Assembly (NCBI RefSeq): GCF_900112865.1
Contig: NZ_FONH01000022.1
Location: 1-41,953 of the forward strand
DNA length: 41,953 nucleotides
Reading direction: 5' to 3'
Source of the DNA: Dyella marensis
Lineage (GTDB): Bacteria; Pseudomonadota; Gammaproteobacteria; Xanthomonadales; Rhodanobacteraceae
Positions 16,303-24,345 of the stretch are shown in pieces; position 1 is the first letter of the stretch, and each line of letters begins with the position of its first letter. The position numbers and the translations under genes are program-made. The notes under the pieces were generated by a model that saw only the letters and a program-made list of their open reading frames with translations, had not been told where the DNA came from and made no database searches.

Positions 16303-17529
16303 CTAGCCGCTGCGAGAGGACTGCTCGGCAACTGCGTTGTAGGTGCGCGTGATGCGCTCGATTTCCGCGGCCTTGTCGGCGCCCGCCGTCGACGCCAGCG
16401 ACCGTTCCGCGGCATCGCGGTCGCGATTGGCCTGGGCGATGTTGCCGGTGGCCGGTTGGCGACGGGTCTCGTAGTCGCGCAAGGCGTCGACCAGGCTGGC
16501 ACTGGCGGCCAGCGTTTCCGCCAGCACGAAGCCGTCGACGATGGCCTGCGAACCGCCGTGCGCACCGACCGGATACATCAGATGCGCGGCATCGCCGAGC
16601 AGGGTCACCCGGCCCTGGCCCCACCATGGCAGGGGCGGGCGATCCACCATGGTCTGCCGCATCACCTTGGCGCTGCCGGCCAGCAGCGCCTGCAGGTCGA
16701 ACGCGCCCATGCTCCAGCCGGCGTACTGGGCACGAATCTCGCGCGGCGAAGCAGGTTCGAGCGATGCCGTGCTCGGCGACGGCGGCAGCAGCTCGTCGGG
16801 AATCATGCAGACCCAGTTGACCAGCGCGCGGCCTTGCCGGGCATGCCGCGCCGAGATGGGATAGGCGATCAGCCGTCGCTTGCTTGGGTCGTTAGCGACG
16901 ATCATGGTTTCGCCATCGAAGAAGGACGGCAGCTCCGTCACTCCGCGGAACATCTGCAGGCCGCCGGAGCGCACATCCATGGCGCCCGGGTGCAGCTGCC
17001 GGCGCACGTTCGAATGGATGCCATCCGCGCCGATCAGGATGTCGCCGGAGATCTCTTCGACCCCAGTGCTCAGCGCGGACGCCAGCCGCACCGTCACGCC
17101 GCTGCCCCAGTCGTGAAACGCGATCACGCGTGCTCCGCCGATCACGCTTTCCGGACCGAGGCGGTCCCTTACCGCATACAACAGCATCGCCTGCAGGTCG
17201 CCGCGATGCAGCGAGTACTGCGGGAAGCGATGCCCCGCCGCGGTACCGCGCGGCTCGCTGCGATGTTGCCGCCCGGCCTCGTCGAGGTAGGCGATGGCGC
17301 TCGTGCGGATGCCGCTGCGCTCGAAGTCCTCGCCCAGCCCGACCAGGCTGAGTTCCGCCACCGCCGCCGGTTGCACATTGATGCCGACCCCGACGCGCTC
17401 GATGGCCGGCGCGGATTCCAGCAGCACCACGTTGCGAAAGCCATTCGCGTGCAGGGCCAGCGCACAGGCGAGGCCGCCGATGCCCGCCCCGGCGATGAGG
17501 ATCCTCGGTTGATACCCGGATGAGTTCAT
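16303..17529 (-). CDS. phzS: FAD-dependent phenazine hydroxylase, PhzS-like
   Basis: This 408-aa class A flavoprotein monooxygenase has GAGIGG at residues 14-19, the DG motif GADGIHSNVR at 167-176 and the GD motif LGDAAHLMYPVGAHGGSQAI at 311-330. All are laid out as in Pseudomonas PhzS (about 400 aa). PhzS-type enzymes replace a ring carboxylate by hydroxyl with NADH and O2. In a 1,6-dicarboxylate pathway this should produce 1,6-dihydroxyphenazine. The ATG at 17529 begins just before the nucleotide-binding strand; an upstream extension of 7 residues is possible. A very strong hairpin separates it from phzX upstream. Confidence 0.88.
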   Translation of the reverse strand: MNSSGYQPRILIAGAGIGGLACALALHANGFRNVVLLESAPAIERVGVGINVQPAAVAELSLVGLGEDFERSGIRTSAIAYLDEAGRQHRSEPRGTAAGHRFPQYSLHRGDLQAMLLYAVRDRLGPESVIGGARVIAFHDWGSGVTVRLASALSTGVEEISGDILIGADGIHSNVRRQLHPGAMDVRSGGLQMFRGVTELPSFFDGETMIVANDPSKRRLIAYPISARHARQGRALVNWVCMIPDELLPPSPSTASLEPASPREIRAQYAGWSMGAFDLQALLAGSAKVMRQTMVDRPPLPWWGQGRVTLLGDAAHLMYPVGAHGGSQAIVDGFVLAETLAASASLVDALRDYETRRQPATGNIAQANRDRDAAERSLASTAGADKAAEIERITRTYNAVAEQSSRSG

Positions 17530-17573
17530 GCGGACTCTCTTCGATGGCAAGGGGCGGGAGGCGGCGCACCGGT

Positions 17574-17615
17574 CCGGCGGACACCGAAGCAGGACGGCGC
17601 TTCGGTGTCCGCCGG
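17574..17615 (-). promoter_or_regulatory. Intercistronic 17-bp hairpin between phzX and phzS
   Basis: CCGGCGGACACCGAAGC and GCTTCGGTGTCCGCCGG form a perfect 17-bp stem with an 8-nt loop. It begins 8 bp past the phzX stop and ends 44 bp before the phzS start. There is no T-run on the minus strand. In the mRNA it would be very stable and could protect the upstream message, pause ribosomes or RNA polymerase, or separate expression levels of the two halves of the operon. Confidence 0.7.
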
Positions 17616-17623
17616 CAGCGCGG

Positions 17624-17953
17624 TCAGGCCGTGTGGATGGACGACACGGTGAACACGTTCGGCGTGGCCTTGGCCAGTTCCGCCATGCGCTTGGCGAACG
17701 GCGCCGCGTTGGGGTCTTCGCGGGTGGCCTTGACGTCGTCCAGCGACTTCCACTGCGCGTAGTTGACGACGCGGGTGCCGTCCTTGCTGGCCAGGATGCT
17801 GGCGGAGATGAAGCCCGGGCGCTTGCTGATCACCTTCTCGGCGCCTTCGTTCAGCACGTCGATCAGCTGCTGCTGCTTCTCCGGCTCCACGTCGAAGACG
17901 CTGATGAAGGTGACGGTCTCGTCGGCGCGAATGACGGCTTGCTTCTTGCTCAT
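17624..17953 (-). CDS. phzX: Small antibiotic-biosynthesis-monooxygenase (ABM) domain protein, PhzX-like
   Basis: This 109-aa protein has the ABM ferredoxin-like fold pattern: VTFISVFDVEPEKQQQLIDVL, GFISASILASKDGTRVVNYAQWKSLDDVKA, and a C-terminal helix and strand (AELAKATPNVFTVSSIHTA). ABM proteins are cofactor-free oxygenases or heme/quinone-binding relatives acting as dimers. A small monooxygenase gene also occurs in the Lysobacter myxin cluster, hence the symbol, used tentatively. Its role in phenazine tailoring is not established. It lies 205 bp downstream of phzM, with a hairpin in its leader and another after its stop, so its expression may be tuned separately. AGGA lies about 7 bp before the ATG. 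Confidence 0.75.
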   Translation of the reverse strand: MSKKQAVIRADETVTFISVFDVEPEKQQQLIDVLNEGAEKVISKRPGFISASILASKDGTRVVNYAQWKSLDDVKATREDPNAAPFAKRMAELAKATPNVFTVSSIHTA

Positions 17954-17991
17954 GATGGATTCCTTGAGGAACGGTTGGATGCAGCGAGGGA

Positions 17992-18017
17992 GCCCGGCAG
18001 GTCGTTCGATGCCGGGC
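17992..18017 (-). promoter_or_regulatory. Stem-loop in phzX leader
   Basis: GCCCGGCA and TGCCGGGC are perfect 8-bp arms with a 10-nt loop, 38 bp before the phzX start on the minus strand. It lies in the 205-bp phzM-phzX gap, which is long for an operon. It may affect translation or mark a secondary promoter region; nothing more can be said. Confidence 0.45.
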
Positions 18018-18158
18018 GTCAGCGACGGTAGCGATCGGTGGCGCGAAGCACATCGGTAATTTCTACGGACTCGTCGTGTCGCCGAATTTGTCCGGCGCAA
18101 TCACTGCACCGGCGCGTTGACGGCACGACGACATCGCCTGTGAGTTGCGAAGGAGCGA

Positions 18159-19205
18159 TCAGACCGGCACCGCTTCGACGATGCTCATGCCGGTGGACGT
18201 CGGGACGATCCGCTGCAGCTTGAAGCCGGACGCGGCGAACAGCTCGCGGAACTCGTTGGCCGTACGCTCGCGCGCACCGAGCAGCACCGCCATGTGCAGG
18301 TCCAGCCACTTGCCGAAGAACGGCGCCTCACCTTCCGGCAGCACCAGCTCGACCACCAGCAGGCGGCCGTTCGGCGCGATGCCGCGGCGGATGTTTTTCA
18401 GGATTGTCACGCTGCGCTCCTCGTCCCAGTCGTGCAGCAGCAGCGACAGGATGTAGGCATCGCCGCCGGACGGCACGGAGACGAAGAAATCGCCACCCTC
18501 GGCAAGACAACGGCCGCCGAGCCCCGCCGCCTGGATGCGCGCCTTCGCCGCCTCCGCCACATGCGGCTGGTCGAACAGGATGCCGCGCAGGTGCGGATAG
18601 CGGGCCAGCAGCTTCAGCAGCATCGGGCCGTAGCCGGCGCCGACATCGATCACCGTGCCGAACGGGGTGAAGTCGTAGGCGTCGACCACGGCACCGGCCA
18701 CTTCCTTGGTGTAGCCGGCCTGCGCTTCGTTGAAGACGCGGTCCGCTTCCGGATGCTCGGCCAGGTAGCCGAAGTAGGTCTTGCCGAATTCCTTCTCGAA
18801 GGCGATCTCGCCGGTCTTGACGTTGTGCAGCACATCGGACCAGGCGCGGTACTGCTCTTCGCCGTGCATGATCGCCTGCGGTCGCATGCTGTTGGGCAGG
18901 TCCGAGCGCAGCAGGTCGGCCAGCGGCGTCAGGCCGTAGCTGTCCTTGCCGTGCGTGGTGAAGATGCCGACGCTGCACAGCGCGCGCAACACACGGTTGA
19001 GCAGGTCCGGCTGGCTGCCCGAGGCGCGCGCCAGTTCATCGACATGCCGCGGGCCGTCGGCGACGAGGTCCGCGATGCCGAGCTTGGCGGCGACGTAGAT
19101 GGACTGCGTCAACCAGTATCCGGTGATCATCTGCAGCAGCTGGTAATGCGGCGGAACCTCGGCGACAGCGTGTTCGTCGCGCACGGCTTCGGCTTGCGTG
19201 GACAT
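18159..19205 (-). CDS. phzM: SAM-dependent phenazine O-methyltransferase, PhzM-like
   Basis: This 348-aa class I methyltransferase has an N-terminal winged-helix dimerisation domain (residues 20-105) and a Rossmann domain with the SAM loop DVGAGYG at 187-193. The catalytic His258 of LLLHDWDEE is typical of O-methyltransferases. Because phzS and phzNO1 are present, methylation of a phenolic oxygen (iodinin to myxin) is more likely than the N-methylation of phenazine-1-carboxylate done by Pseudomonas PhzM. GGAG lies 6 bp before the ATG. It is the first gene of the minus-strand operon, divergent from phzC across 201 bp. Confidence 0.88.
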   Translation of the reverse strand: MSTQAEAVRDEHAVAEVPPHYQLLQMITGYWLTQSIYVAAKLGIADLVADGPRHVDELARASGSQPDLLNRVLRALCSVGIFTTHGKDSYGLTPLADLLRSDLPNSMRPQAIMHGEEQYRAWSDVLHNVKTGEIAFEKEFGKTYFGYLAEHPEADRVFNEAQAGYTKEVAGAVVDAYDFTPFGTVIDVGAGYGPMLLKLLARYPHLRGILFDQPHVAEAAKARIQAAGLGGRCLAEGGDFFVSVPSGGDAYILSLLLHDWDEERSVTILKNIRRGIAPNGRLLVVELVLPEGEAPFFGKWLDLHMAVLLGARERTANEFRELFAASGFKLQRIVPTSTGMSIVEAVPV

Positions 19206-19406
19206 GTGGCGCTCCTTGTTTTGAATGGGCGATGGCGTGAGCCAGCTGCGACAGCTGGCGGGCGCAACGTAATGCACATGGCGCCGCTGCGGTTACGGGT
19301 TTTCTACGGTTCTTTGCGCGGATGGGTTTTGTTAGCTTGCCCGCTCGCTGATGCAAGGCTTCACCACGCCGCAAGTCCATGCCCGTCGAACACGGAGGTC
19401 GGTGAG
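19206..19406. promoter_or_regulatory. Divergent promoter region phzM / phzC
   Basis: These 201 bp must hold the promoters for both arms of the cluster. The clearest element is GCCAGCTG-CGA-CAGCTGGC at 19241-19259, with perfect 8-bp arms, 35-53 bp before phzM. A T-rich stretch (GTTTTCTACGGTTCTTTGCGCGGATGGGTTTTG) at about 19300-19331 lies nearer phzC. I could not identify convincing -35/-10 pairs. Confidence 0.6.
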
Positions 19407-20825
19407 ATGAACAGTCCACAAGGCAGCATGCGCGAGAACGGAAGCTGGACGCCGGCTTCATGGCGTTTGCGCGAGGCGCAGCAGCAGCCGTGCTATGACG
19501 ATCGCGCGCAGTTGGAAAACGTCGCGCGCCGGATTGGCAAGCTTCCGCCGCTGGTAACCTCCGGCGAGATCCAGGAACTCAAGCGCGCCTTGGCGGATGC
19601 GCAGGAAGGGCGCCGTTTTCTCCTGCACGGCGGCGATTGCGCGGAGAGCTTCGGCGACTGCGATGCGGACACCATCGTCAATCGCCTGAAGGTGCTGTTC
19701 CAGATGAGCCTGATCCTCGGCCATGGACTCAAGCAGCCGGTGATCCGCGTGGGCCGCTTCGCGGGGCAGTACGCCAAGCCGCGTTCGAGCGACCGGGAAA
19801 CCGTGGGCGGCGAGACGCTGCCGAGCTTCCGCGGCGATATCGTCAATGCGGCTGCGTTCGATGCGGCGGCGCGCCGGCCGGATCCCGAGCGGATGTTCCA
19901 GGCCTATGCGTTCTCCGCGCTGACGCTCAATTTCACGCGCGCGCTGTTCGAAGGCGGCTTCGGCGATCTGCGCCATCCGGAGTACTGGCAGCTCGACTGG
20001 ATCGACCAGTCGCCGCGTGCGATCGAGTACCGCAGGGAAGTCGAGGAGATCGCCAACTCGTGGCGGTTCCTGCATACGCTGGGCGGACAGGTCGGCACCG
20101 AGCGCGTCAGCGCCGGGTTCTACACCTCGCACGAGGCCTTGCTGCTGCCGTTCGAAGAGGCGGTGACGCGCCGCGTGCCGCATCGCCGCGGCTGGTTCAA
20201 TCTCTCCACGCATCTGCCGTGGATCGGCATGCGCACCAGCGACATCGACGGCGCGCATATCGAGTACTTCCGCGGCCTGCAGAATCCCGTCGCAATGAAG
20301 GTGGGTCCTTCGACCAGGCCGGCGGATCTGCTGCGCCTGATCGAAGTGCTCAACCCGCACGAAGAGCCGGGCCGCATGACGCTGATCACCCGCATGGGTT
20401 GCAAGCACATCGCTGAAGCGCTGCCGCCCTTGCTCGCCGCGGTGCGCCGCGCCGGCCGGCATGTGCTGTGGGTGGTCGACCCGATGCACGGCAATACCGA
20501 GACCACGCCGACCGGCATCAAGACCCGGCACTTCGACAATATCCGCTCCGAGCTCGAAGCCGCGTTCCAGATCCATGGCGCCGAGGGCACGCGGCTTGGC
20601 GGCGTGCACCTGGAAATGACCGGCGAGGATGTCACCGAATGTCTCGGCGGTGCGCGCAGCCTGCAGGAGCAGGATCTGTCGCGTGCCTACAAGACCACGG
20701 TCGATCCGCGCCTCAACTACGAGCAGGCAATGGAGCTGGCGATGCTGATCACCAAGGTCGCCCGCGCGGCGCCGAAAGTGACCGGGCGCGCCGCTGCCGG
20801 CCCCCGGCCCGTCGCTGTCATCTGA
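19407..20825 (+). CDS. phzC: Class II DAHP synthase of the phenazine pathway
   Basis: This 472-aa enzyme condenses phosphoenolpyruvate and erythrose-4-phosphate to DAHP, feeding the shikimate pathway to chorismate. Plant-type (class II) features are FLLHGGDCAESF, QPVIRVGRFAGQYAKPRS, GFYTSHEALLLPFEEA, MKVGPSTRP, RMGCKHIAEALP, WVVDPMHGNTE and GVHLEMTGEDVTECLGG. PhzC enzymes are usually less feedback-inhibited than housekeeping DAHP synthases; that is family knowledge and was not read here. GGAGG lies 8 bp before the ATG. It is the first gene of the plus-strand operon, with phzD 37 bp downstream. Confidence 0.94.
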   Translation: MNSPQGSMRENGSWTPASWRLREAQQQPCYDDRAQLENVARRIGKLPPLVTSGEIQELKRALADAQEGRRFLLHGGDCAESFGDCDADTIVNRLKVLFQMSLILGHGLKQPVIRVGRFAGQYAKPRSSDRETVGGETLPSFRGDIVNAAAFDAAARRPDPERMFQAYAFSALTLNFTRALFEGGFGDLRHPEYWQLDWIDQSPRAIEYRREVEEIANSWRFLHTLGGQVGTERVSAGFYTSHEALLLPFEEAVTRRVPHRRGWFNLSTHLPWIGMRTSDIDGAHIEYFRGLQNPVAMKVGPSTRPADLLRLIEVLNPHEEPGRMTLITRMGCKHIAEALPPLLAAVRRAGRHVLWVVDPMHGNTETTPTGIKTRHFDNIRSELEAAFQIHGAEGTRLGGVHLEMTGEDVTECLGGARSLQEQDLSRAYKTTVDPRLNYEQAMELAMLITKVARAAPKVTGRAAAGPRPVAVI

Positions 20826-20862
20826 ACCGGCCCATCCCATCCACTTGAGGTTTGCACACGCC

Positions 20863-21489
20863 ATGACCGGGATTCCCGCGATCAGCGCCTATACCCTGCC
20901 CGCGTCCGGGCAGCTGCCGCGGAACATCCCGCGCTGGACCATCGATCCGGCGCGCGCGGTGTTCCTGATCCACGACATGCAGCGCTATTTCCTGCGGCCG
21001 TTGCGCGAGGCCGGGCTGGATGCGCCGCTGATCGACAACCTGCGCGCCATCCGCGACTACGCGCTCGACCACGACATGCAGGTGGCCTATACGGCGCAGC
21101 CGGGCGGCATGAGCCGCGACGAGCGCGGCCTGCTGCGCGACTTCTGGGGCGATGGCATGCAGGTGGCGCCGGAGGATCGCGCCGTGATCGAGGAGCTTGC
21201 GCCGGAAGACCGTGACTGGGTGTTCAAGAAGTGGCGCTACAGCGCGTTCTGGCGCTCCGATCTGCAGGCGCGCATGCGTGCGCACGGGCGCGACCAGCTG
21301 GTCATCGGCGGCGTCTATGCGCATATCGGCATCCTGACCACCGCACTGGAATCGTTCTCGCACGACATCGAGACCTTCGTCGTGGCCGACGCCACCGCCG
21401 ACTTCTCGCTGGAGCGGCACCTGATGGCGCTGGAGCACGCGGCGCGCTGCTGCGCCGTGGTCCTCACCACCGCGGAGATCGTGCAATGA
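20863..21489 (+). CDS. phzD: Isochorismatase-type PhzD
   Basis: This 208-aa enzyme hydrolyses the vinyl ether of 2-amino-2-desoxyisochorismate to trans-2,3-dihydro-3-hydroxyanthranilate (DHHA) and pyruvate. Its N-terminus MTGIPAISAYTLP and overall pattern match PhzD closely. The catalytic acid is Asp38 in LIHDMQRYFLRPL, and the essential lysine lies in FKKWRYSAFW (Lys123). The substrate loop GGVYAHIGILTTALESF is also present. A TTG 18 bp upstream would add six residues, but the ATG matches the family start. Its TGA overlaps the phzE start (ATGA), so the two are translationally coupled. Confidence 0.95.
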   Translation: MTGIPAISAYTLPASGQLPRNIPRWTIDPARAVFLIHDMQRYFLRPLREAGLDAPLIDNLRAIRDYALDHDMQVAYTAQPGGMSRDERGLLRDFWGDGMQVAPEDRAVIEELAPEDRDWVFKKWRYSAFWRSDLQARMRAHGRDQLVIGGVYAHIGILTTALESFSHDIETFVVADATADFSLERHLMALEHAARCCAVVLTTAEIVQ

Positions 21490-23345
21490 GCCTGCTCGAG
21501 CGGATCGTCAGCGGCCAGCTGCAGGACGCCGCCTTTGCGCTGATCGTGCGCGATCACGGCAGCGGCCCGCGCCTGCTGGAGGTCTTCGCCGGCAAGGCGC
21601 GCCGGTGCGAGTCCTTCGTCGACCTGCCGGATACCGGCAGTGCCGGGGAAGGCGTGCTGGTGCTCATCCCCTATGCGCAGCTGCGCGAGCGTGGCTTCGC
21701 CTGCATCGACGACGGCGAGCGGCTGTGCGCGATCGAGATCCAGGAGCGCGAGACGCACGTGCTGGACGATGTACTCGCCAGCTTGCCCGAGGCCGCGCTG
21801 CACCTCTGCGAAGGTGCGTTCGACATGGAGGACGAAGCCTACGAGGAGGCCGTCCGCCGCGTCATCGCCGACGAGATCGGCAGCGGCGAAGGGGCGAACT
21901 TCGTGCTGAAGCGGACCTATCGGGCGCGGCTGCACGACTACTCGCTGACCACGGCGTTGGCTGGCTTCCGCCGCCTGGCCGTGCAGGAATCCGGTGCCTA
22001 CTGGACCTTCCTGGTGCATACCGGCCAGCGCAGCTTTATCGGCGCCAGCCCGGAGCGGCATGTCAGCGTCGAGGACGGCGTCGCCACCATGAACCCCATC
22101 AGCGGCACCTATCGCTATCCGTCGACCGGGCCCACCCTCGACGGCGTGCTGGACTTCCTCACCAACGAGAAGGAAGTCGACGAGCTCTACATGGTGGTCG
22201 ACGAAGAGCTCAAGATGATGGCGCACTTCTGCCCCGCCGGCGGCACCGTGCGCGGGCCGTACCTGCGAGAGATGTCGCGGCTGGCGCATACCGAGTACTA
22301 CATCGAGGGACGCACCCAGGCCGAGGCGCGCATCGTGCTGCGGCAGACATTGTTCGCGCCGACGGTGACCGGCAGCCCGATCGAGAACGCCTGCCGGGTG
22401 ATCGCGCGGCAGGAGCGCGAGGGGCGCGGTTTCTATGCCGGTGTCATCGCCCTGATCGGCAACGACGCCGCGGGCGGCGAACGGCTCGACTCCGCCATCC
22501 TGATCCGTACCGCGGAGATCGCGGCCGATGGCGCGATGAAGATCGGCGTCGGCTCGACCATCGTGCGGCATTCGCAGCCGCATGCCGAAGCGGAGGAGAC
22601 ACGCGCCAAGGCCAGGGCCTTGCTGGCGGCGCTCGGCGTGCAGGCCACGCGGAGCTTCGCCGGCGTGCCGGCGGTGCAGGCGGCGCTGGGCAGGCGCAAC
22701 AGTGACGTGGCCAACTTCTGGTTGACCGACAGCAGCAAGCGGATCTGCGTCGACCCGTCGCTGCGCGGGCGACGGGCGCTGATCATCGATGCCGAAGATG
22801 CGTTCACCGCGATGCTGGCCCAGCAGCTGGAGGCCATCGGGCTCGAGGTGACGATCAAGAGCTGCACGGATCCGGATCTGTTCGACAGCGACTGCGATGT
22901 CGCGGTGCTGGGGCCCGGGCCCGGCGATCCGCGCGACCACCGCGACCGGCGGGTGGCCAGCCTGCGCCAGGCGATGAGCGAGCTGCTCGCGCGCCGCAAG
23001 GCTTTCCTCGCGGTGTGCCTCAGCCACCAGATCCTGTGCCTGGAGCTGGGCCTGGACCTGGTGCCGCGCGCCGAGCCGAACCAGGGCGTGCAGCGCGAGA
23101 TCGACCTGTTCGGCAGCCGCGAGTGGGTCGGCTTCTACAACTCGTTCGTGGCCAAGTGCGAGGCGAGCGCGATCACCGTCAACGGCACTGGCCATGTCGA
23201 GGTCAGCCGTGACCTGGCATCCAACGAAGTGCACGCCCTGCGCGGCGACCGCTTCGCCTCCATCCAGTTCCACGCCGAATCGCTGCTGACGCGGCGCGGC
23301 GTGGACATCATCGCGTCCAACGTCAAGAGAGTGCTCTCGTCATGA
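21486..23345 (+). CDS. phzE: PhzE, 2-amino-2-desoxyisochorismate synthase
   Basis: This 619-aa fusion works on chorismate plus glutamine. The chorismate-utilising (MST) domain fills residues 1 to about 420, with ATMNPISGTYRYP, DEELKMMAHFC and TGSPIENACRVIARQE. It includes GRGFYAGVIALIG, where anthranilate-synthase relatives carry their active site. A class I glutamine amidotransferase domain follows at about 425-619, with the nucleophile Cys511 in FLAVCLSHQILCLELGL and the His-Glu pair in IQFHAESLLTRRG. The one-chain order synthase-amidotransferase is characteristic of PhzE. ATGA overlaps join it to both phzD before and the 121-aa gene after. Confidence 0.95.
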   Translation: MSLLERIVSGQLQDAAFALIVRDHGSGPRLLEVFAGKARRCESFVDLPDTGSAGEGVLVLIPYAQLRERGFACIDDGERLCAIEIQERETHVLDDVLASLPEAALHLCEGAFDMEDEAYEEAVRRVIADEIGSGEGANFVLKRTYRARLHDYSLTTALAGFRRLAVQESGAYWTFLVHTGQRSFIGASPERHVSVEDGVATMNPISGTYRYPSTGPTLDGVLDFLTNEKEVDELYMVVDEELKMMAHFCPAGGTVRGPYLREMSRLAHTEYYIEGRTQAEARIVLRQTLFAPTVTGSPIENACRVIARQEREGRGFYAGVIALIGNDAAGGERLDSAILIRTAEIAADGAMKIGVGSTIVRHSQPHAEAEETRAKARALLAALGVQATRSFAGVPAVQAALGRRNSDVANFWLTDSSKRICVDPSLRGRRALIIDAEDAFTAMLAQQLEAIGLEVTIKSCTDPDLFDSDCDVAVLGPGPGDPRDHRDRRVASLRQAMSELLARRKAFLAVCLSHQILCLELGLDLVPRAEPNQGVQREIDLFGSREWVGFYNSFVAKCEASAITVNGTGHVEVSRDLASNEVHALRGDRFASIQFHAESLLTRRGVDIIASNVKRVLSS

Positions 23346-23707
23346 TCGCTACGATTAGTTGGTGGAATCTCGAACGCTCGGCGCAGACGATCGAATCGCT
23401 GCGCAGCTATCTGCACGGCGAAGGTGTCGCGCCGTGGGAGACGATCGCCGGCATGCGGATGAAATTCTGGATGTCCGATCCGGCCAACAACCTGTGGGGC
23501 GCGGTGGTGCTGTGGGAACACCACGAGGCGATGAGCCAGTCGCTGCCGCCCAATCGCGCGACCGAGCTGATCGGCTATCCGCCGACCTGGCGCTCCAGTT
23601 TCGATGTCGAGGCGCTGATCGACCAAGGGCTGCCGACAGCATGGTTCGGCATCGGCGCGCCGGCGCCGGGCCATGCGCCGGTCGGCTTTCCGCAGGGAGG
23701 GCCGTGA
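23342..23707 (+). CDS. Uncharacterised 121-aa protein inside the phz operon
   Basis: This protein starts in an ATGA overlap with the phzE stop and ends 3 bp before phzG, so it is clearly a member of the operon. It is not PhzA/B. Its sequence (ISWWNLERSAQTIESLRSYL, MRMKFWMSDPANNLWGAVVL, LPPNRATELIGYPPTWRSSF) suggests a small alpha/beta ferredoxin-like fold, related to putative YdhR/ABM-type mono-oxygenase families, with a Pro/Gly-rich tail. I do not recognise a named phenazine gene. Roles to consider are assisting spontaneous oxidation of the tricyclic intermediate, a tailoring step, or binding a pathway intermediate. Confidence 0.7.
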   Translation: MIATISWWNLERSAQTIESLRSYLHGEGVAPWETIAGMRMKFWMSDPANNLWGAVVLWEHHEAMSQSLPPNRATELIGYPPTWRSSFDVEALIDQGLPTAWFGIGAPAPGHAPVGFPQGGP

Positions 23708-23710
23708 GCC

Positions 23711-24340
23711 ATGGCCGAGTATGAAGTCGCCACGGTGGCGGTGCGCGAGTCGAGCCTCTTCGGTGCGCCGCCGGCCGATCCGATGGGCGCCATCCGTGCC
23801 TGGTTCGACGAGGCGCGCGAGCTGGGCGTGCCGGAGTGCGGCGCGATGGCGCTGGCCACGGCCGACGCGCAGGGTCGCTCGTCGGCGCGCATGGTGCACG
23901 TGATCGAGGTGCGGCCGGATGCGCTGATCTTCACCACGCACCGGCATAGCCAGAAGGGACGCGAGATCGACGAGACGCATTGGTCCTCCGGCGTGCTGTA
24001 TTGGCGCGAGACCAAGCAGCAGATCACGGTGGCCGGTCCCACGCGGCTGGTGTCGGCCGAGGTCTCCGATGCGCTGTGGGGCCGGCGGCCGCTCACCACC
24101 AATGCGATGTCGTTCGTGTCGCGGCAGAGCGCCGCGCTGGACGACGAGGCCGCGCTGCGCGACGAAGCGAATGCGCTGCTGGCCGCCTCGCTGGGCCTGC
24201 CGCGGCCCGATGGCTGGGTCGGCTACGCCATCTATCCGGAGAACATCGAGTTCTGGCACGCCGCAGCGGATCGCCTGCACCAGCGCCTGCGCTACGACCG
24301 CGCCGGGCAGGGCTGGCAGTGGCGGAGGCTGCAGCCTTGA
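23711..24340 (+). CDS. phzG: PhzG, FMN-dependent oxidase of dihydrophenazine intermediates
   Basis: This 209-aa protein belongs to the pyridoxamine-5'-phosphate oxidase fold. Typical stretches are CGAMALATADAQGRSSARMVHVIEV (FMN-binding strands), FTTHRHSQKGREI, GVLYWRETKQQITVAGPTRLVS and the C-terminal GYAIYPENIEFWHAAADRLHQRLRY. The last corresponds to the PNPOx C-terminal domain. PhzG oxidises hexahydro- or tetrahydrophenazine carboxylates toward PDC/PCA. It is placed between the unknown 121-aa gene and phzF, with spacings of 3 and 5 bp. Confidence 0.93.
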   Translation: MAEYEVATVAVRESSLFGAPPADPMGAIRAWFDEARELGVPECGAMALATADAQGRSSARMVHVIEVRPDALIFTTHRHSQKGREIDETHWSSGVLYWRETKQQITVAGPTRLVSAEVSDALWGRRPLTTNAMSFVSRQSAALDDEAALRDEANALLAASLGLPRPDGWVGYAIYPENIEFWHAAADRLHQRLRYDRAGQGWQWRRLQP

Positions 24341-24345
24341 AAGCG

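Noticed and set aside
23342-23707. Reading the 121-aa gene as PhzA
   Set aside because: It lacks the PhzA/B patterns (GGLWTND, FWVECDG, REFMN) that are plain in the protein at 25356-25844.
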